DNA from: Diphasiastrum complanatum
Lineage: Eukaryota; Streptophyta; Lycopodiopsida; Lycopodiales; Lycopodiaceae
Length of the DNA stretch: 64,000 nucleotides
Direction: 5' to 3'
Assembly (NCBI GenBank): GCA_029204225.1
Contig: CM055107.1
Coordinates: 2,497,923 to 2,561,922, forward strand
The notes beneath the pieces were generated by a model, which did not search any database, was not told where the DNA came from, and was given only the letters and a program-made list of their open reading frames with translations. Below, one piece after another: positions 1 through 10,581 of the stretch; position 1 is the first letter of the stretch; every line of letters begins with the position of its first letter. A program made the position numbers and the translations under genes.

Positions 1-1585
1 CCTTTCTGGGTGGATATGCAGCAGCTGATCTACTCTGTTCTGAGGCTCGTTGATTGCGAGGGGTGCACGATGGGCCTCATATACAAGTTCATGGACCGCA
101 TAGGCGAGTCTCTCCAGCGTTCTGAGCTGGACCTTGCCAAGTATAACTTTTTCCGTCTCACCATCCTTTCTTCCATTCGCACTCTGTTTCGTCTTGCTGC
201 CTCAGCATGCAACGTGTAATTGTTGCCTCCATATGGTACGGTCCACAGGTTGGAGCCGATTAGGCGGTTGTGGCGGCGACGATGGGATAAGTTTCACCGG
301 CCCATTCACAGTGTGGCCCACATACTGCATCCCCTGTTTCAGAGCGAGAGGCAGTACGACGATGCGGAGCTGCATGCGGACTGGTTCTCATACATTCGCC
401 TCCTCAGCAGCGACACTGGTATCCGCAGCAGGCTCGAGGAGCAGAGGCTCAGTTACCGGTAAACTCTTGCTCTGTCGTTTGCTTTCGTTCGCTCAATTTC
501 CCTACGCGGGCTCAAGTGTGCTCACACACATCGCTGCTCAATTGCAGGCACTGTCTGGGGCTGTTCGGCGAGGACCTTGCACGTGTCCGAGAGAACAGGC
601 TCCTGCCTGTATCATGGTGGGAGAGCTACGGCGTTGGACAGCCAGACCTGAGGACGCTCGCGTTCCAAGTCCTTTCAGAGGTATGTTATCTAATCTCATT
701 CGTCCAACCAGTTTCCACATTGTCTCTACAAGGTTGGTACTCACTCGAGTGGTTGCCAATTAATGCAGAACTGTTCTGCTTGCGTGTGCGAGCGGAATTG
801 GTCAGCGTTCAGCCTTGTTCACACGAACAGGCGGAACCGTCTGACGACTGAGCGATGCAATGACTTGGTGTACTGCAACACCAACACCAACACTAGGGTG
901 CTTCGATGCATCACGGACACTATGAGGGCAGGAGGCGTAGACACTCTACTCTTGTAGGTATATGTCTATGCTCTATCGTTTGCTTTCGAATTAGTTTAAG
1001 ACATTCAGTTTAATGCCCTCACGGTTGCTTCGGCTATTCTCACGAATGATTGACTTGTGCAGGTCAATCCTGATGAGTGTCTGGTTGCAGCGGCCGATCA
1101 TGAGGCAGAGCCAGAGGTTGATCCAGACGATGCCGCTCGGCGTGCTCTGCGGGGCGATCCCTAACACCGAGGAGACCACCCCCCTTCCTACTGACGTTCC
1201 ATTGCCCTCCTCTGATGATGAGCCCACATATGATTCAGACGAGACGGTCGACCTTGCAGGGGATGGTCCACGTGCCCCACCAAGTACTCCTACTTCACGC
1301 CCCCTTTCAGATGATGGCTGGTCAGAGTTTGCGAGGGAGACAGAGGCTGCCGCCCAGAGACAGATCGCGCAGAGACGACTCAGAGCATCACAGGCAGTCG
1401 GTTCTTCTCAGAGACCCTCTCGTGGCAGAGGGAGACCCCCAGGCAGGAGTGTACCACAGAGGGTTCCTTTCGGCAGACCCAGAGGCAGGCCAGCCAAGAG
1501 GGGACGCACCGATGATTTTTCTAGTCGTTTCTTGGCAGGCGTTGGCCCAGACTTGGAGGAGTCTCAGATGCCTCCAGACTCCTAG
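1..1585 (+). pseudogene. hAT transposase, C-terminal half (copy 1, left-truncated by window)
   Basis: This is the 3' half of a BED/DUF659-type hAT transposase, a cut-and-paste DNA transposase acting in the nucleus. Exons inferred from GT-AG sites and alignment with the two minus-strand copies in this window are 1-140, 249-458, 548-680, 769-957 and 1063-1585. They carry the 'GLIYKFMDRIGE' block, the 'PVSWWESYG' block and the hAT dimerisation core 'CERNWSAFSLVHTNRR'. The last exon encodes an acidic stretch followed by two AT-hook-like cores (RGRPPGR and RPRGRPAKRGR). Two lesions break the ancestral frame: a TAG at 955-957 just before the expected donor, and a frame change before a TAA at 1162. 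A donor 4 nt upstream (GTAGGT at 954) instead joins exon 4 to a frame that is open to 1585. The BED finger and catalytic core lie outside the window. Family call is firm; activity is unlikely. Confidence 0.8.
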
Positions 1586-1819
1586 CCAGACTTTGTATTT
1601 GACACCCCTGAGGATGCATCTGGCACGCAGAGGGATGATTTTTTTAGCACAGACTTGTAGATATTGATACACACAGACTATCATGTATACTGGCATCAGA
1701 TGAGATGTATATATTTTTTTATAGTTTATTCGTGTCATGGCTAGTTTATCCCGATTGCTTACAAATGGTTAGCTCTGTGAAATTTGAATGGTTAGTTAGA
1801 AATGGTTTGCTCCGTGCAA

Positions 1820-1914
<95 letters not shown>

Positions 1915-2930
1915 AGCACATCTGCATCTCTCTCATAACATATGCATCATGTTCAACCATTCAACATAACACGCTAAACCCGACACCCTAACAAATCATC
2001 ATAAACCCACAACCCCACAGCCATAACCATCAAAAGAAGCAACAACCATAATCATTATAACCACAGCCATAAACATCATCAACCCCACATCCTCATTGTC
2101 TCGTAGGCATTGCACCACAGGTATGTGCAGATTCAACATCAAAGCAACAATTGTGTAGCATACCCTTAAACTTGTGTAGAATGCATTAATGGTCTAGGAA
2201 CACAGTCCACAGGTCGAGCCTGGCTCGATTCGGGTGTCGTTCGGTCAAAATGGCCCTTCGACGGGAGAGAAACGCAATTAGGTTAAGCGAAATGGACTAG
2301 TTTTGCAGCTTTCCGTCCGACGGCCCCGTTTCTTCAAACGGGGTCCGTTTTAGGTGCCTTCTGTTTCGGCCAGTGGACAACCTCGATAGGAACCTGTGGT
2401 AATAGATGGGACGAGGAACAGACGGCCGGCCGGCCCCAAACGTACATCCGAAGTTCGATGTTAAATAGGGCTTCAGGGACACTTTGTCCAGTAGGAACCT
2501 GAAAACTGGGAGATGTTTTGAAGCCCCCGTATTGGTACGCAAAATTTCGACAGCGTGTTGTAGCCTGTTGAAGTTGTGCCATAGGTAATCAGTAAGCTGT
2601 TGAAATTCCACTTGAAGTCGTGTATAATGCCAAGAATACAATATCTTGCTCAACAGAATCAGAATCTTGGTACTCTTCACCATCATCAGAATCTTGCTCA
2701 ACAGTATATTTGATATCCTTCCTTTGGCTGTTAATCAGGGAGAAGTAAACCTTCAATAATGGGCAGTGAAGCCAATTCCTCTTGACAGCCTGTATGCAGG
2801 CAAATCCTTAACTCAACCTGTATGGAGCCCATAAAACTGTAGAGAAGAACGTGGTTAAAAATTTTCTAGATGAAGGGCATTTCCCACGCACAAAGAACAC
2901 GAGGATACTTCTCCCAAAAAATCTTCTGGC

Positions 2931-2933
<3 letters not shown>
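1586..2933. other. non-coding stretch, hAT copy 1 3' flank
   Basis: I see no credible gene here. A GA microsatellite occupies 1823-1913. Bases about 2,660-2,730 match 10,240-10,290 (both contain 'CAGAATCTTGCTCAA' followed by a 'TATATTTGATATCCTTC' block), so part of this stretch is a dispersed repeat also found on the far side of hAT element 2. No clear end of hAT copy 1 was found. Confidence 0.5.
1823..1913 (+). repeat. (GA)n microsatellite
   Basis: A nearly pure run of GA dinucleotides about 90 bp long. It is the first of several long GA/TC tracts in the window. Confidence 0.98.

Positions 2934-3022
<89 letters not shown>
2934..3022 (+). repeat. (GA)n microsatellite
   Basis: A pure GA run of about 89 bp. 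The Arg/Glu or Ser/Leu repeat ORFs across it are artefacts of the dinucleotide. Confidence 0.98.
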
Positions 3023-3026
<4 letters not shown>

Positions 3027-3039
3027 TCTGTTGTTTGAG

Positions 3040-3250
3040 GAAAGTAAATTTGGACGATTCCTGCCGTGGCACGACATGCAATCTCCCGAGCATTCAGAAT
3101 TCGTCAAAAGCACAAGGACCTTATGCTTTCAAAAAATATCATCCTGCGATCCGATCATCCCATTCTGTTCTGCTGCAACAGTGACAGAATTCCTGTTTCC
3201 TTTCAGTGTTGTTGTTGGAGTTCATCCCAAAACCCTAAACCTATCTCATC
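3040..3250 (+). repeat. dispersed repeat, left copy of an inverted pair
   Basis: This segment matches 8,895-9,180 in reverse complement. Shared landmarks are a 'CATCCCATTCTGTTC' block, a 'TTTCAGTGTTGTTGTTGGAG' block and 'CATCCCAAAACCCTAAACC'. The copies flank hAT element 2 in opposite orientation. I do not recognise a protein in it; the short ORFs on it differ in frame between copies and look non-coding. Confidence 0.8.
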
Positions 3251-3674
3251 ACATAGGCCATATTATTGTGTAGGTCTTGAACTTCCCTGTGTTGAATGAC
3301 ACTATGGAGCATAAGTATTAGTATTTAGTAAGTTGTTGAAGTTCATCCAGGGAGCGCATCGTTTACCTGTATTTATATAATAGTATAATATAGATTTATC
3401 AGGGAGAGAGAGACCGTAAGGGCACGAGACAGAGTTCTGGAGACTCAAAAAATATAAATTGTTGCTCTTTCATGTCCGATTTTGTAGATATCAGACATGA
3501 GAGGCATGGGCAGTGGTTAGGTTTGTTGCAAATTTTTTTGGGTACCGTTTTCCTCTTTTTTAACAGGATGGGGCAGATGGGTGCCAGACACCGTCTGATA
3601 ATTAATTCCGGGGGGCGGGTAGGGGTCATAAATTGTTTTTGTTTCGCTTTCGGGATGCGGGACAGTGAGGATAT

Positions 3675-3684
3675 CATAGTTGCA
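3675..3684 (+). repeat. left terminal inverted repeat of hAT element 2
   Basis: CATAGTTGCA is an exact inverted match to 8348-8357. It is followed by repeated TTTCTGAAACG/CGTTTCGG motifs that have similar, less exact counterparts near the right end. Confidence 0.75.
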
Positions 3685-3943
3685 CTGCGTTTCTGAAACG
3701 CGTTTCGGAAATATGGAATTTTTTTCCAGAAACGTTTTTTTAAATTTTTTTTTTTTTTTTGGGTTTTTTTTTGTGCAATATGGGTATCAGGTGAAAGCTC
3801 TAATTAAGAGCATAATTACTGTGTATTTTGCCGAACGTTTCGGGTGCAGGATGGTCTAGTTTAGGTGCATTAACTCCTAGGTTTACGCTTTAACTCCCAG
3901 GTGCATTAATAAAAAAATATGATGCCCCAAAATTTAACTCCCT

Positions 3944-3969
3944 CTGTCTCTCTCTCGCTCTCTCGCTCC

Positions 3970-4025
<56 letters not shown>

Positions 4026-4033
4026 CTCTCTCA
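3944..4033 (+). repeat. (TC)n microsatellite
   Basis: A TC run with a few GC interruptions at its left edge. It lies inside hAT element 2, beyond the 3' end of the transposase gene. Confidence 0.97.
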
Positions 4034-4168
4034 GATCCAACAAACTAAACAAAAATGCTGAATCATGCTAAACAAAAACCATGCTAAGTGTTCTAAACCA
4101 ATCACCATACTGCATCGTCCTAAACCGTACTAAAGCATTTTTCAACCATATGGAATCGTTTTTCAACC

Positions 4169-4171
<3 letters not shown>

Positions 4172-4206
<35 letters not shown>
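4172..4206 (+). repeat. (CT)n microsatellite
   Basis: A pure CT run of about 35 bp inside hAT element 2, between the transposase stop and the left end. Confidence 0.97.
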
Positions 4207-4209
<3 letters not shown>

Positions 4210-4327
4210 GAACAATACTGAATCGTTACACTGTTGTGAATAGGATCATTGTAATATATAATATCGGGCCACATGGCACCAAAATGGAGTACAATGATGT
4301 TCCATGAACATAATGAAAACTACACAA

Positions 4328-7300
4328 CTAAGGCTCGTCAGAGTCATGGTAGGAACCATCATCTGAATCTGTGCCTGACTGCAGATCCCAAGGGTCTGTA
4401 GATGAATCAGAACTGGAGGGAGCCATATGCCGTGGTGTGGCCCTGGCTCTGCCGTGTGCTCTGGCTCTTTGCTGCGTGCTCTGGCTCTGGATCCTCCCCC
4501 TGCCTCTACCTCTGCCTCTGCCTCTCTCCCCTCCTCCGCCCCCCCTCTGCCTGCCCCCACCCCTGTGTCTACCCCTGCGTGTCTGTGTGTCAGGTGGCTG
4601 TGATCCAACGCCCTGGGATGGCCCTACCCACTGTGATGATGCCTGGCCGACGACTGCCTGTGATGCTCCACTGTTGTCTACAAAAAGTGAACTCAGCCCC
4701 CCCCCCTCCCAGAACCTCTAGGTCTCCCCCTAGGCCTACGTGTAGGAATGGCTGGCTCCTCCTCTATTTCCGCATCAGGGTCCACCAGCAAGTCAGCAAG
4801 GTCATCCCCCTGTGCCTCCGCCCCCATCTCCTCATCCTCCTCCGTATCCCCCTCAACCCACTCCTCCTCCTCCTGATAGTCAGCCCCGAGCTCCTCTCCA
4901 CCCTCCAAGCCCTCATCATCCCCCTCCTCATCCCTAGCCCTCTGCCTGTCTGCCCTCCTCGAACGCCGTAGAGCCCGTGCGTCAGCCTGCGCCTGTCTAT
5001 ATAGATCTATATAGATCTCATCATTCATCTCCTCCTGCGTGGGTGGTGCCCGAGGAGCAGCAGCTGCCGAATCCACCAAGCAAGTGTCAGGGTTCACCTG
5101 CAACCAAAAACAATACATTGTTGTCAGCAATTCATTGCATAATTCAAAAGCAATTCAGTTTGTCAAAGCACAGCAAGAAACAGGGGGTGATGATGTGACT
5201 CACCTCGAGCATCTGTCCCCCTCCTCGTGTGCGCCTCAGCATACGGCCGTTGTTCACAAACACCAACTGCCTACACTGCTCGATGGACAACCTCTTCCTC
5301 TTCTGCGTGTGATACAAGGCCCAGGTGCTCCAATTTCGCTCGCAAGCTCCCGCTGAACAGTCCTGTGCAAGGACTCTCTCGGCCAGTCGTCGCAGGTCAC
5401 CTGTGCCGCGCCCATGGTAGCCCCACCATGAAACAGGCCTCAACATATCCTCCCTCCGCCGACTCTGCTCTCCATCGAAAGGAAACTGGTAGCGCTCAAA
5501 GATCAGCAGCTGATATGCAATGTTAGTGAGCATCGGACCTGTTGGCAGAAGAAAAAACATGGCTCGTGTAAGTCCTCTTGAATTCACACACTAGCAATGA
5601 GCACACTACAGTCACTACTGTAGTACTTAGCCTACCAAGCAATTTATCACACGTACCTGGTCCAGGCCATACGCGCTCCGTGTACTCCACCCATCCCCGG
5701 TGCAGCTCCCGATCGTCCCGATCCCGAGTCTCGCGCCACAAGGGGTGCAATATGTGGGCTATGGCGTGGATGGGTTGGTGGAAGTAGTCCCATCTGGCCT
5801 CCCAGATACGTGAGATCTCGCGCCTCCTGCAGTAGGCAAATCACAACAATCATGTAACCATAGCTGCCATAGCATAAAAGAATCGAATCAGACTTGAGTG
5901 AGAAACAACAAACTAGACACTGAAGAGTCATACCTGTGCTCGACCAAGGCTGACGTCTGAATCCCCTCGCCGATGCGGTCCATGAACTCGTAAACGAGGC
6001 CGAGAGTGCACCCATCACAGTCTACCAGGCGCAGCACTCTGAAAATGGGTAGAAGGACCCCAGTAATCTCCTCAGAATCTCTCCAGAACGGCTCACCAAA
6101 CACAGTGGACCGGAAAAACGCCGCATGTGGGACGTCCATGAACTCTCGGAAGGACTCGTTGGAAACCATCTGCCGCAATGCGTCCTTCACTAATACTAAT
6201 CGCTCTAGCACCAAAAAGTAAAAGGCAAAGCGTGTGGGTGCTGGCTTCTTCAGGTTCAGGTGCGAGAAGGTGCGGAATAGGGCCAGCACACGCCTCTTCC
6301 TGGTAACAAAAGTGACCAGGCGCATGGCCGTAGAAGTGACCTGCAACACAAACATCCAGTGAAACATTTAGACAATAGTTGAGATGTGTTTAGCAGCATG
6401 GAGTAGGCGTCAATCAAGATAGCATAGCAAATGGAGAAACCAATACCTATCTGATACATAGAAGTGCACACAGGTCATGGATGAGCACCCTCCTGACGAA
6501 GCATCCTGCCTCGCAATGCCTCTCGTCTGGGAGGCATCCATGTAGCATCCACGGCTGCGATCTGTGCGCAAAACTCTCTGAACACCCAAGTGTCAGCAAC
6601 AGCAAAGGAAATGCCGCACTCGTAAAAGAACTGGCCAACAAGTCGAGTGCACCGGGCATGCTGCTCTCTCTGCCACCCGCATCGATCAAGGGTCTGCTGT
6701 CTGGGCCTAACCTCTCTGTGCTGTGCACATGGCGATCGTGGTCTAACACGCGAACCGGATGGCTGATCTGTGGGTGTATCACTCTCTCTGGGAGGACCTG
6801 TCGAACCATGTGCTGCATCTGTCGCCGAAGAAGAGGAGGGACGAGAAGGACCCGCTGCTGCTGATCCAACCTGCTCATGTGACGCTCTCCCCTCTGAAGT
6901 AATCCCTGCTGCTGCGGGTGGAACTGGAGTGGCACTGCCTGGACCATGCACTGCACCTAAACCCTGCCAAGAACGTGCTGTACTAGGCTCTGCACCCGTA
7001 GTAGGCCGTGCCTGCATACCTGTGACCCCTGCCTGTGAACCTGCAGCTGCTCCTGCCCCCTGTCCCTGTCTCTGTCCCTGTCCCTGTCCAGAAACCTGTG
7101 ATGCAGCACCCTGTCTCTGTCCCAGTCCCTGTCCCTGTCCAGAAACCTGTGATGCAGCACTGTGCCCGTACGTAATAGACAACCTCTGTCTCTCCTCATC
7201 GGAAATTTTGGGGCAATCAAATATGCCCAATGCCCGACCACCCAGCCCTCTGACCCTCAGTAAGTGAGCCCTAACCCTGGTAAGTGATCCTGTGAAGAGA

Positions 7301-7419
7301 CCACCACAATGCAAGCATCTCCATCTACGGACACCCGAGCCATGTTGTGTAGCCACATCCCCCTCAGTAAGCTCAACCTCGCCCCAAAGGCCTCGGCCCT
7401 GCACCGGCATCGTGTCCAC
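4328..7419 (-). pseudogene. hAT transposase with BED finger, core-deleted (copy 2)
   Basis: Exon 1 (7419 to about 6475) starts at ATG 7419 and encodes a BED zinc finger (CLHCGGLF...RVRAHLL), a Gln/Gly-rich repeat region and the DUF659 start 'FFYECGISFAVADTWVF'. The next usable exon (6340-5934) already encodes 'TFVTRKRRVLALFRTF' and 'GLVYEFMDRIGE', so the catalytic block with the GWTD and TDNASN motifs is missing; only about 135 bp separate the exons. Exons 5826-5657 and 5538-5204 carry the 'CERNWSTWALYHTQKR' dimerisation core. The last exon starts at 5097. A run of ten C at 4697-4706 leads to a stop at 4693, but a neighbouring frame stays open to 4328 and encodes an RG-rich tail ending in acidic residues, so a homopolymer frameshift is likely. 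Not a functional transposase. Confidence 0.8.
7028..7160 (-). repeat. coding tandem repeat in hAT copy 2 exon 1
   Basis: About 51-54 bp units containing 'GAAACCTGTGATGCAGCAC' plus CCCTGTCC/CTCTGTCC hexamer repeats. They encode the repeated 'AASQVSGQGQG' segment between the BED finger and the DUF659 region. The hexamer runs suggest replication slippage. Confidence 0.8.
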
Positions 7420-7699
7420 ACGAGATCAAACCTGCGAACAAAAACAAGCAAACAACCGTTCAGTAGAAGAAAACACACTGCATTGAAAAACATTACCAGC
7501 CTAAAACAGAGCTGAACACATCCGAGCGCGCGTCACATTGATTCTAGCAAGATCATAGCAACTGCCAAAAAACACACGAGACAGGGCGAGGGATAGAATA
7601 ATTCCAGTGCGAGCAAAAACGGGCGACTGACGCTAGCACAGGAGTCCTTGCAGGCGTCTATGAGTCCAATGCAGGCCTAAACCACACTACTGGCGGATG

Positions 7700-7732
7700 C
7701 TTGCACGATGCTCTAACCCTAAACCCTAAAAG
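7700..7732. promoter_or_regulatory. telo-box-like CCCTAAA motif upstream of hAT copy 2 gene
   Basis: CTAACCCTAAACCCTAAA lies about 300 bp upstream of the transposase ATG on the minus strand. AAACCCTAA telo-boxes are known plant promoter motifs, but two units could be chance. Similar short matches near 3,230, 8,910 and 9,410 lie in other repeats. Confidence 0.25.
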
Positions 7733-8347
7733 ACATGGAATTAGGCAACAAGATTGAAATTTGTGCTACGGACGTAGACGGGCAGAACGGAGGTCACAGG
7801 AGTCTGTGCGGGCATGTGGAAATGCATTCTAGGCTTAGACACCACCTGAATCGGTTGCCTAGAAGCCATTTTCTGAAAATGGCAAAAAAAAACAAGCATT
7901 TCGATTGTGGTGTTCAAATCTCACAAGGTGTGCCGTAATGGTTGAAACTGACCCCGTAGGAATCACAGTGGGCATGAAGAAAGGTGGTCTAGAGCCAAAC
8001 TGCGCTTGATTTGGTTGCCTACAGTTCAATGTCAACACTTGCAAAAAAACAAGCCTACACTTACCAAAAATCGAAAACTGATCGTTTCGAGCTCAGATCC
8101 CCCTGGCACCGTGCACACCACCTCCGTATCGCTGAGTAGATGCCTGTCGACTATCCACACGCCAAGATCCGATGCCTACAGCTCAAAACAAAAAAATTAA
8201 CACCTCCACGGCTGGCGCGATTCTGGCCGTGAAGAGGTGTTCAAAAATTTTTATTTACTATTTTTTTTAAAAAACGTTTCTGGGCTGAGAATTGCGTTTC
8301 TCATAAACGCGATTTCCGAAACGCTCAGCCCCAGAATCGCGTTTTGG

Positions 8348-8357
8348 TGCAACTATG
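8348..8357 (-). repeat. right terminal inverted repeat of hAT element 2
   Basis: TGCAACTATG is the exact inverted partner of 3675-3684. CGTTTC/GAAACG motifs lie just inside it, from about 8,273. Confidence 0.75.
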
Positions 8358-8367
8358 ATATATATAT

Positions 8368-8653
8368 CTAAGGAAGCGGATGGCGGACGCGGACGCGCGT
8401 CCGCGTTCGGACGGGGACATGCCAGGGGTGCGTCCCCGTTCGATTTTTTTTTTTTAAATTTTTTTTAAAAATCTTTTAAAAAAAATTTAAAAAAAAAATT
8501 GCGTCCATACCCCAGACGCGTGCGTCCGGGGGTGTCCGGACCCCCGGACGCATCTGTTTTTTTTTTCAATAAAAAAAAAAAAAAAAAAAAAGACGCGTCC
8601 GACCCTGCGTCCGGGTTCGGACGCGGGCAAAACGGCTCGGACCCTCATGTATG

Positions 8654-8656
<3 letters not shown>
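8368..8656 (+). mobile_element. GC-rich GGACGC/GCGTCC short element (instance 1)
   Basis: The edges are AGGAAGCGGATGGCGGACGC and CGGACCCTCATGTATGATAT. The interior alternates GGACGC/GCGTCC-rich blocks with poly-A and poly-T, so it could fold into long stems. The same edges recur inverted at 17,957-18,160 (TCCTTAG side and GAGGGTCC side), which identifies a dispersed non-coding family of a few hundred bases. It abuts a TA microsatellite. No coding potential. Confidence 0.7.

Positions 8657-8657
<1 letters not shown>

Positions 8658-8703
<46 letters not shown>
8658..8703. repeat. (TA)n microsatellite
   Basis: A TA run of about 45 bp between the GC-rich short element and the GGTACC-rich element. 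TA runs also flank the second instances at 17.88-17.95 kb. Confidence 0.97.
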
Positions 8704-8705
<2 letters not shown>

Positions 8706-8892
8706 TAGTTCACTGTGGTACCGCCAGTATGGTACCGCCGTCAGATCCGCGGTACCAGGGCAGTACCATAATAAAAAAAAAATTTAAATTTTTTTCTTGT
8801 GTTATTTTCGCAAATATATATATATATATATTTTTTTTTTGGTATCGCGGTACCAGTATTGTCCTGCGGTACCGGGATCCACGGTACCCAGT
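8703..8892. mobile_element. GGTACC-rich fold-back element (instance 1)
   Basis: Four GGTACC palindromes and a GGATCC site are split into two arms around an AT-rich centre (about 8,768-8,838). The right arm roughly complements the left. A related GGTACC/GGATCC-rich block occurs at 18,162-18,235, also next to the GC-rich element. No ORF. A small non-autonomous fold-back element is the likely nature. Confidence 0.5.
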
Positions 8893-8894
8893 TA

Positions 8895-9180
8895 TCTGAT
8901 GAGATCGGTTTAGGGTTTTGGGATGAACTCCAACAACAACACTGAAAGGAAACATGAATTCTGTCATGGCTGCAGCCGAACAGAATGGGATGATGAGATT
9001 GCAGGATGAGAATTTTTGAGAGCCAGTCTTTGTGAGTTGAAGCCTTCTCAATATTTTTCTCTGCATTTATTTCTCCCACAAGGTGATAAACAAAGACCTT
9101 GTGCTTTTGACCAATTCTGAATTCTTGGGAAATTGCATGTCGTGCCACAACATGAATCCTTCAAATTTACTTTCCTCAGA
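8895..9180 (-). repeat. dispersed repeat, right copy of an inverted pair
   Basis: Reverse-complement counterpart of 3040-3250, with an extra internal segment (about 9,010-9,090) absent from the left copy. Together the two copies bracket hAT element 2 and the short elements. Confidence 0.8.
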
Positions 9181-10514
9181 TGACAAACCAATCTAAGGAC
9201 AGACAGGGATTAATACATATCCCTGTCAATGAGGCCTCTAGCTTCATTCTATTATTTGTACACGTCTTCTCAGGTAATCCAAGTGCCTTATGCTATCCGA
9301 GCATAAGTTTCAAAAAAATTGTGAAGTCACAAATAGCAGGCAAGTTGTCTAGAACTTCTCCTTTATCCTAGCTAACAAAGCCTCCTTTGTCCAAGGTCCG
9401 TTATCCAAGGTTTAGGGTTAGGGGATTGTCATTTTGTACAGTTTGTTATCCAAGGTGCAGGTCAACCAGATTCACATTTTTTGCCTTCTGGGGGCAGTGA
9501 TCAATACCCATTTCACCTAGATATTTGGCCAAGAAGATTTGTAAGAAAGCAATGGTCAAAAAGGTCTTTCCAGTGCTTGGGGAAATCTAGGGTGCAAAAT
9601 CGGGCGTCCTATCTTTGGCACAACTACGTAAACTGCATGCAGGATCAAGCTCAAGACCAGAAGATTTTTGGGTGAAGTGAATGCTCAGCATCTCAAGAAG
9701 GACCAGTTGTGACTCCACTTCTAGAACTACATACGAACATGCAAACAAAAATGTTCTGCTGCTGAAGCTTTCTTGAGAATTGCAGCTTTACTCCTCCATG
9801 AAAAAGGTACGTACACAAGTGAGCTATTTTTCATTCTGATTAGTGGAAGATCTGCTCATTACAACGACACAGACTCTGCAAATTTTGTTTGGAAAGTCAT
9901 TAATTGCTCCTTCAAATCCACGTCAAACATTTTTAGGGTGATTTCAGAGACAACACCCATTGATTTCCAATCAGTGGATTTTCCTGCCGAGGAAGCGAAG
10001 GTCTTGGAGTACCAAGAAAAAGCGGAGCTAGACTCTGCAGAATGGCTTGAAGTTGAGAAATATGTTGAGACTCAACGGAGTGTGTTCAAGGATTGCTGAA
10101 GAGCTTTCAGAAAGGTGCTGGATACAGAGCTCCTGGACCTAGGCAAACACTTCAGACTCATGGAAGAGCTCGAACTTTCTTCCTAATTTCTATCACACTT
10201 CAGACTTATGGAAGAGCTCGAACTTTCTTCCTGACTACCTGAAGGCTTGTACTCTTCATCAGAATCTTGCTCAAGGGTATATTTGATATCCTTCTTTTGG
10301 CTGTTTCTGGAGATGTTAAGAATTGAGTTGTGTCAGCTAACACTCACAATTTGGCGTAGTCATCTGTATTCCTTTTACATATATGCCCGATTCCATAGCT
10401 CGAGGAAAACAACTGCAACAAAGCTGCTGCTCACAATTGTAAACCTCAAGGATCTCCAAGTTCATAGCTGGTCTTTGCACAGTCTAGCTTCATCTCAACA
10501 TTCGAGCTCCCTGT
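9181..10514. other. unassigned stretch with one unrecognised ORF
   Basis: Bases 9773-10099 (+) encode 108 residues including 'VLEYQEKAELDSAEWLEVEKY', an amphipathic, charged stretch. I do not recognise it and only note a loose resemblance to C-terminal parts of CACTA-type transposon proteins. Bases 10,133-10,230 contain a short direct duplication around 'ATGGAAGAGCTCGAACTTTC'. The segment at 10,240-10,290 matches 2,660-2,730. A decayed transposon gene is possible but unproven. Confidence 0.3.
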
Positions 10515-10524
10515 CTGTGTGTGT

Positions 10525-10580
<56 letters not shown>
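10515..10580 (+). repeat. (GT)n/(CT)n microsatellite
   Basis: A short GT run passing into a CT run of about 50 bp. Confidence 0.97.

Positions 10581-10581
<1 letters not shown>

Larger units (their letters stand above)
3675..8357 (-). mobile_element. hAT element 2, internally deleted, with inverted ends
   Basis: The ends read CATAGTTGCA at 3675 and its complement TGCAACTATG ending at 8357. Inside both ends lie repeated CGTTTC/GAAACG motifs, the kind of subterminal site a hAT transposase may bind. The element carries a minus-strand transposase gene (4328-7419) whose exon order matches hAT copy 1 and element 3 but lacks the catalytic core. The flanking 8 bp (GAGGATAT and ATATATAT) do not match; shifting the ends by 3 bp gives only a partial match around GATAT, so the target duplication is unproven. 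A non-autonomous deletion derivative is the best reading. Confidence 0.75.

Noticed and set aside
2851..3273. Long Arg/Glu-repeat and Ser/Leu-repeat ORFs over GA/TC tracts
   Set aside because: These are translations of dinucleotide microsatellites and occur on both strands of every tract (also 4.1, 10.5, 34.8 and 62.9 kb).
4371..4971. Two leucine/proline-rich plus-strand ORFs
   Set aside because: They are antisense to the Glu/Arg/Gly-rich tail exon of hAT copy 2; the minus-strand reading has homology to copy 1.
7700..7732. Interstitial telomere
   Set aside because: Only two CCCTAAA units; single units at 3.2, 8.9 and 9.4 kb lie in dispersed repeats. Not a telomeric tract.
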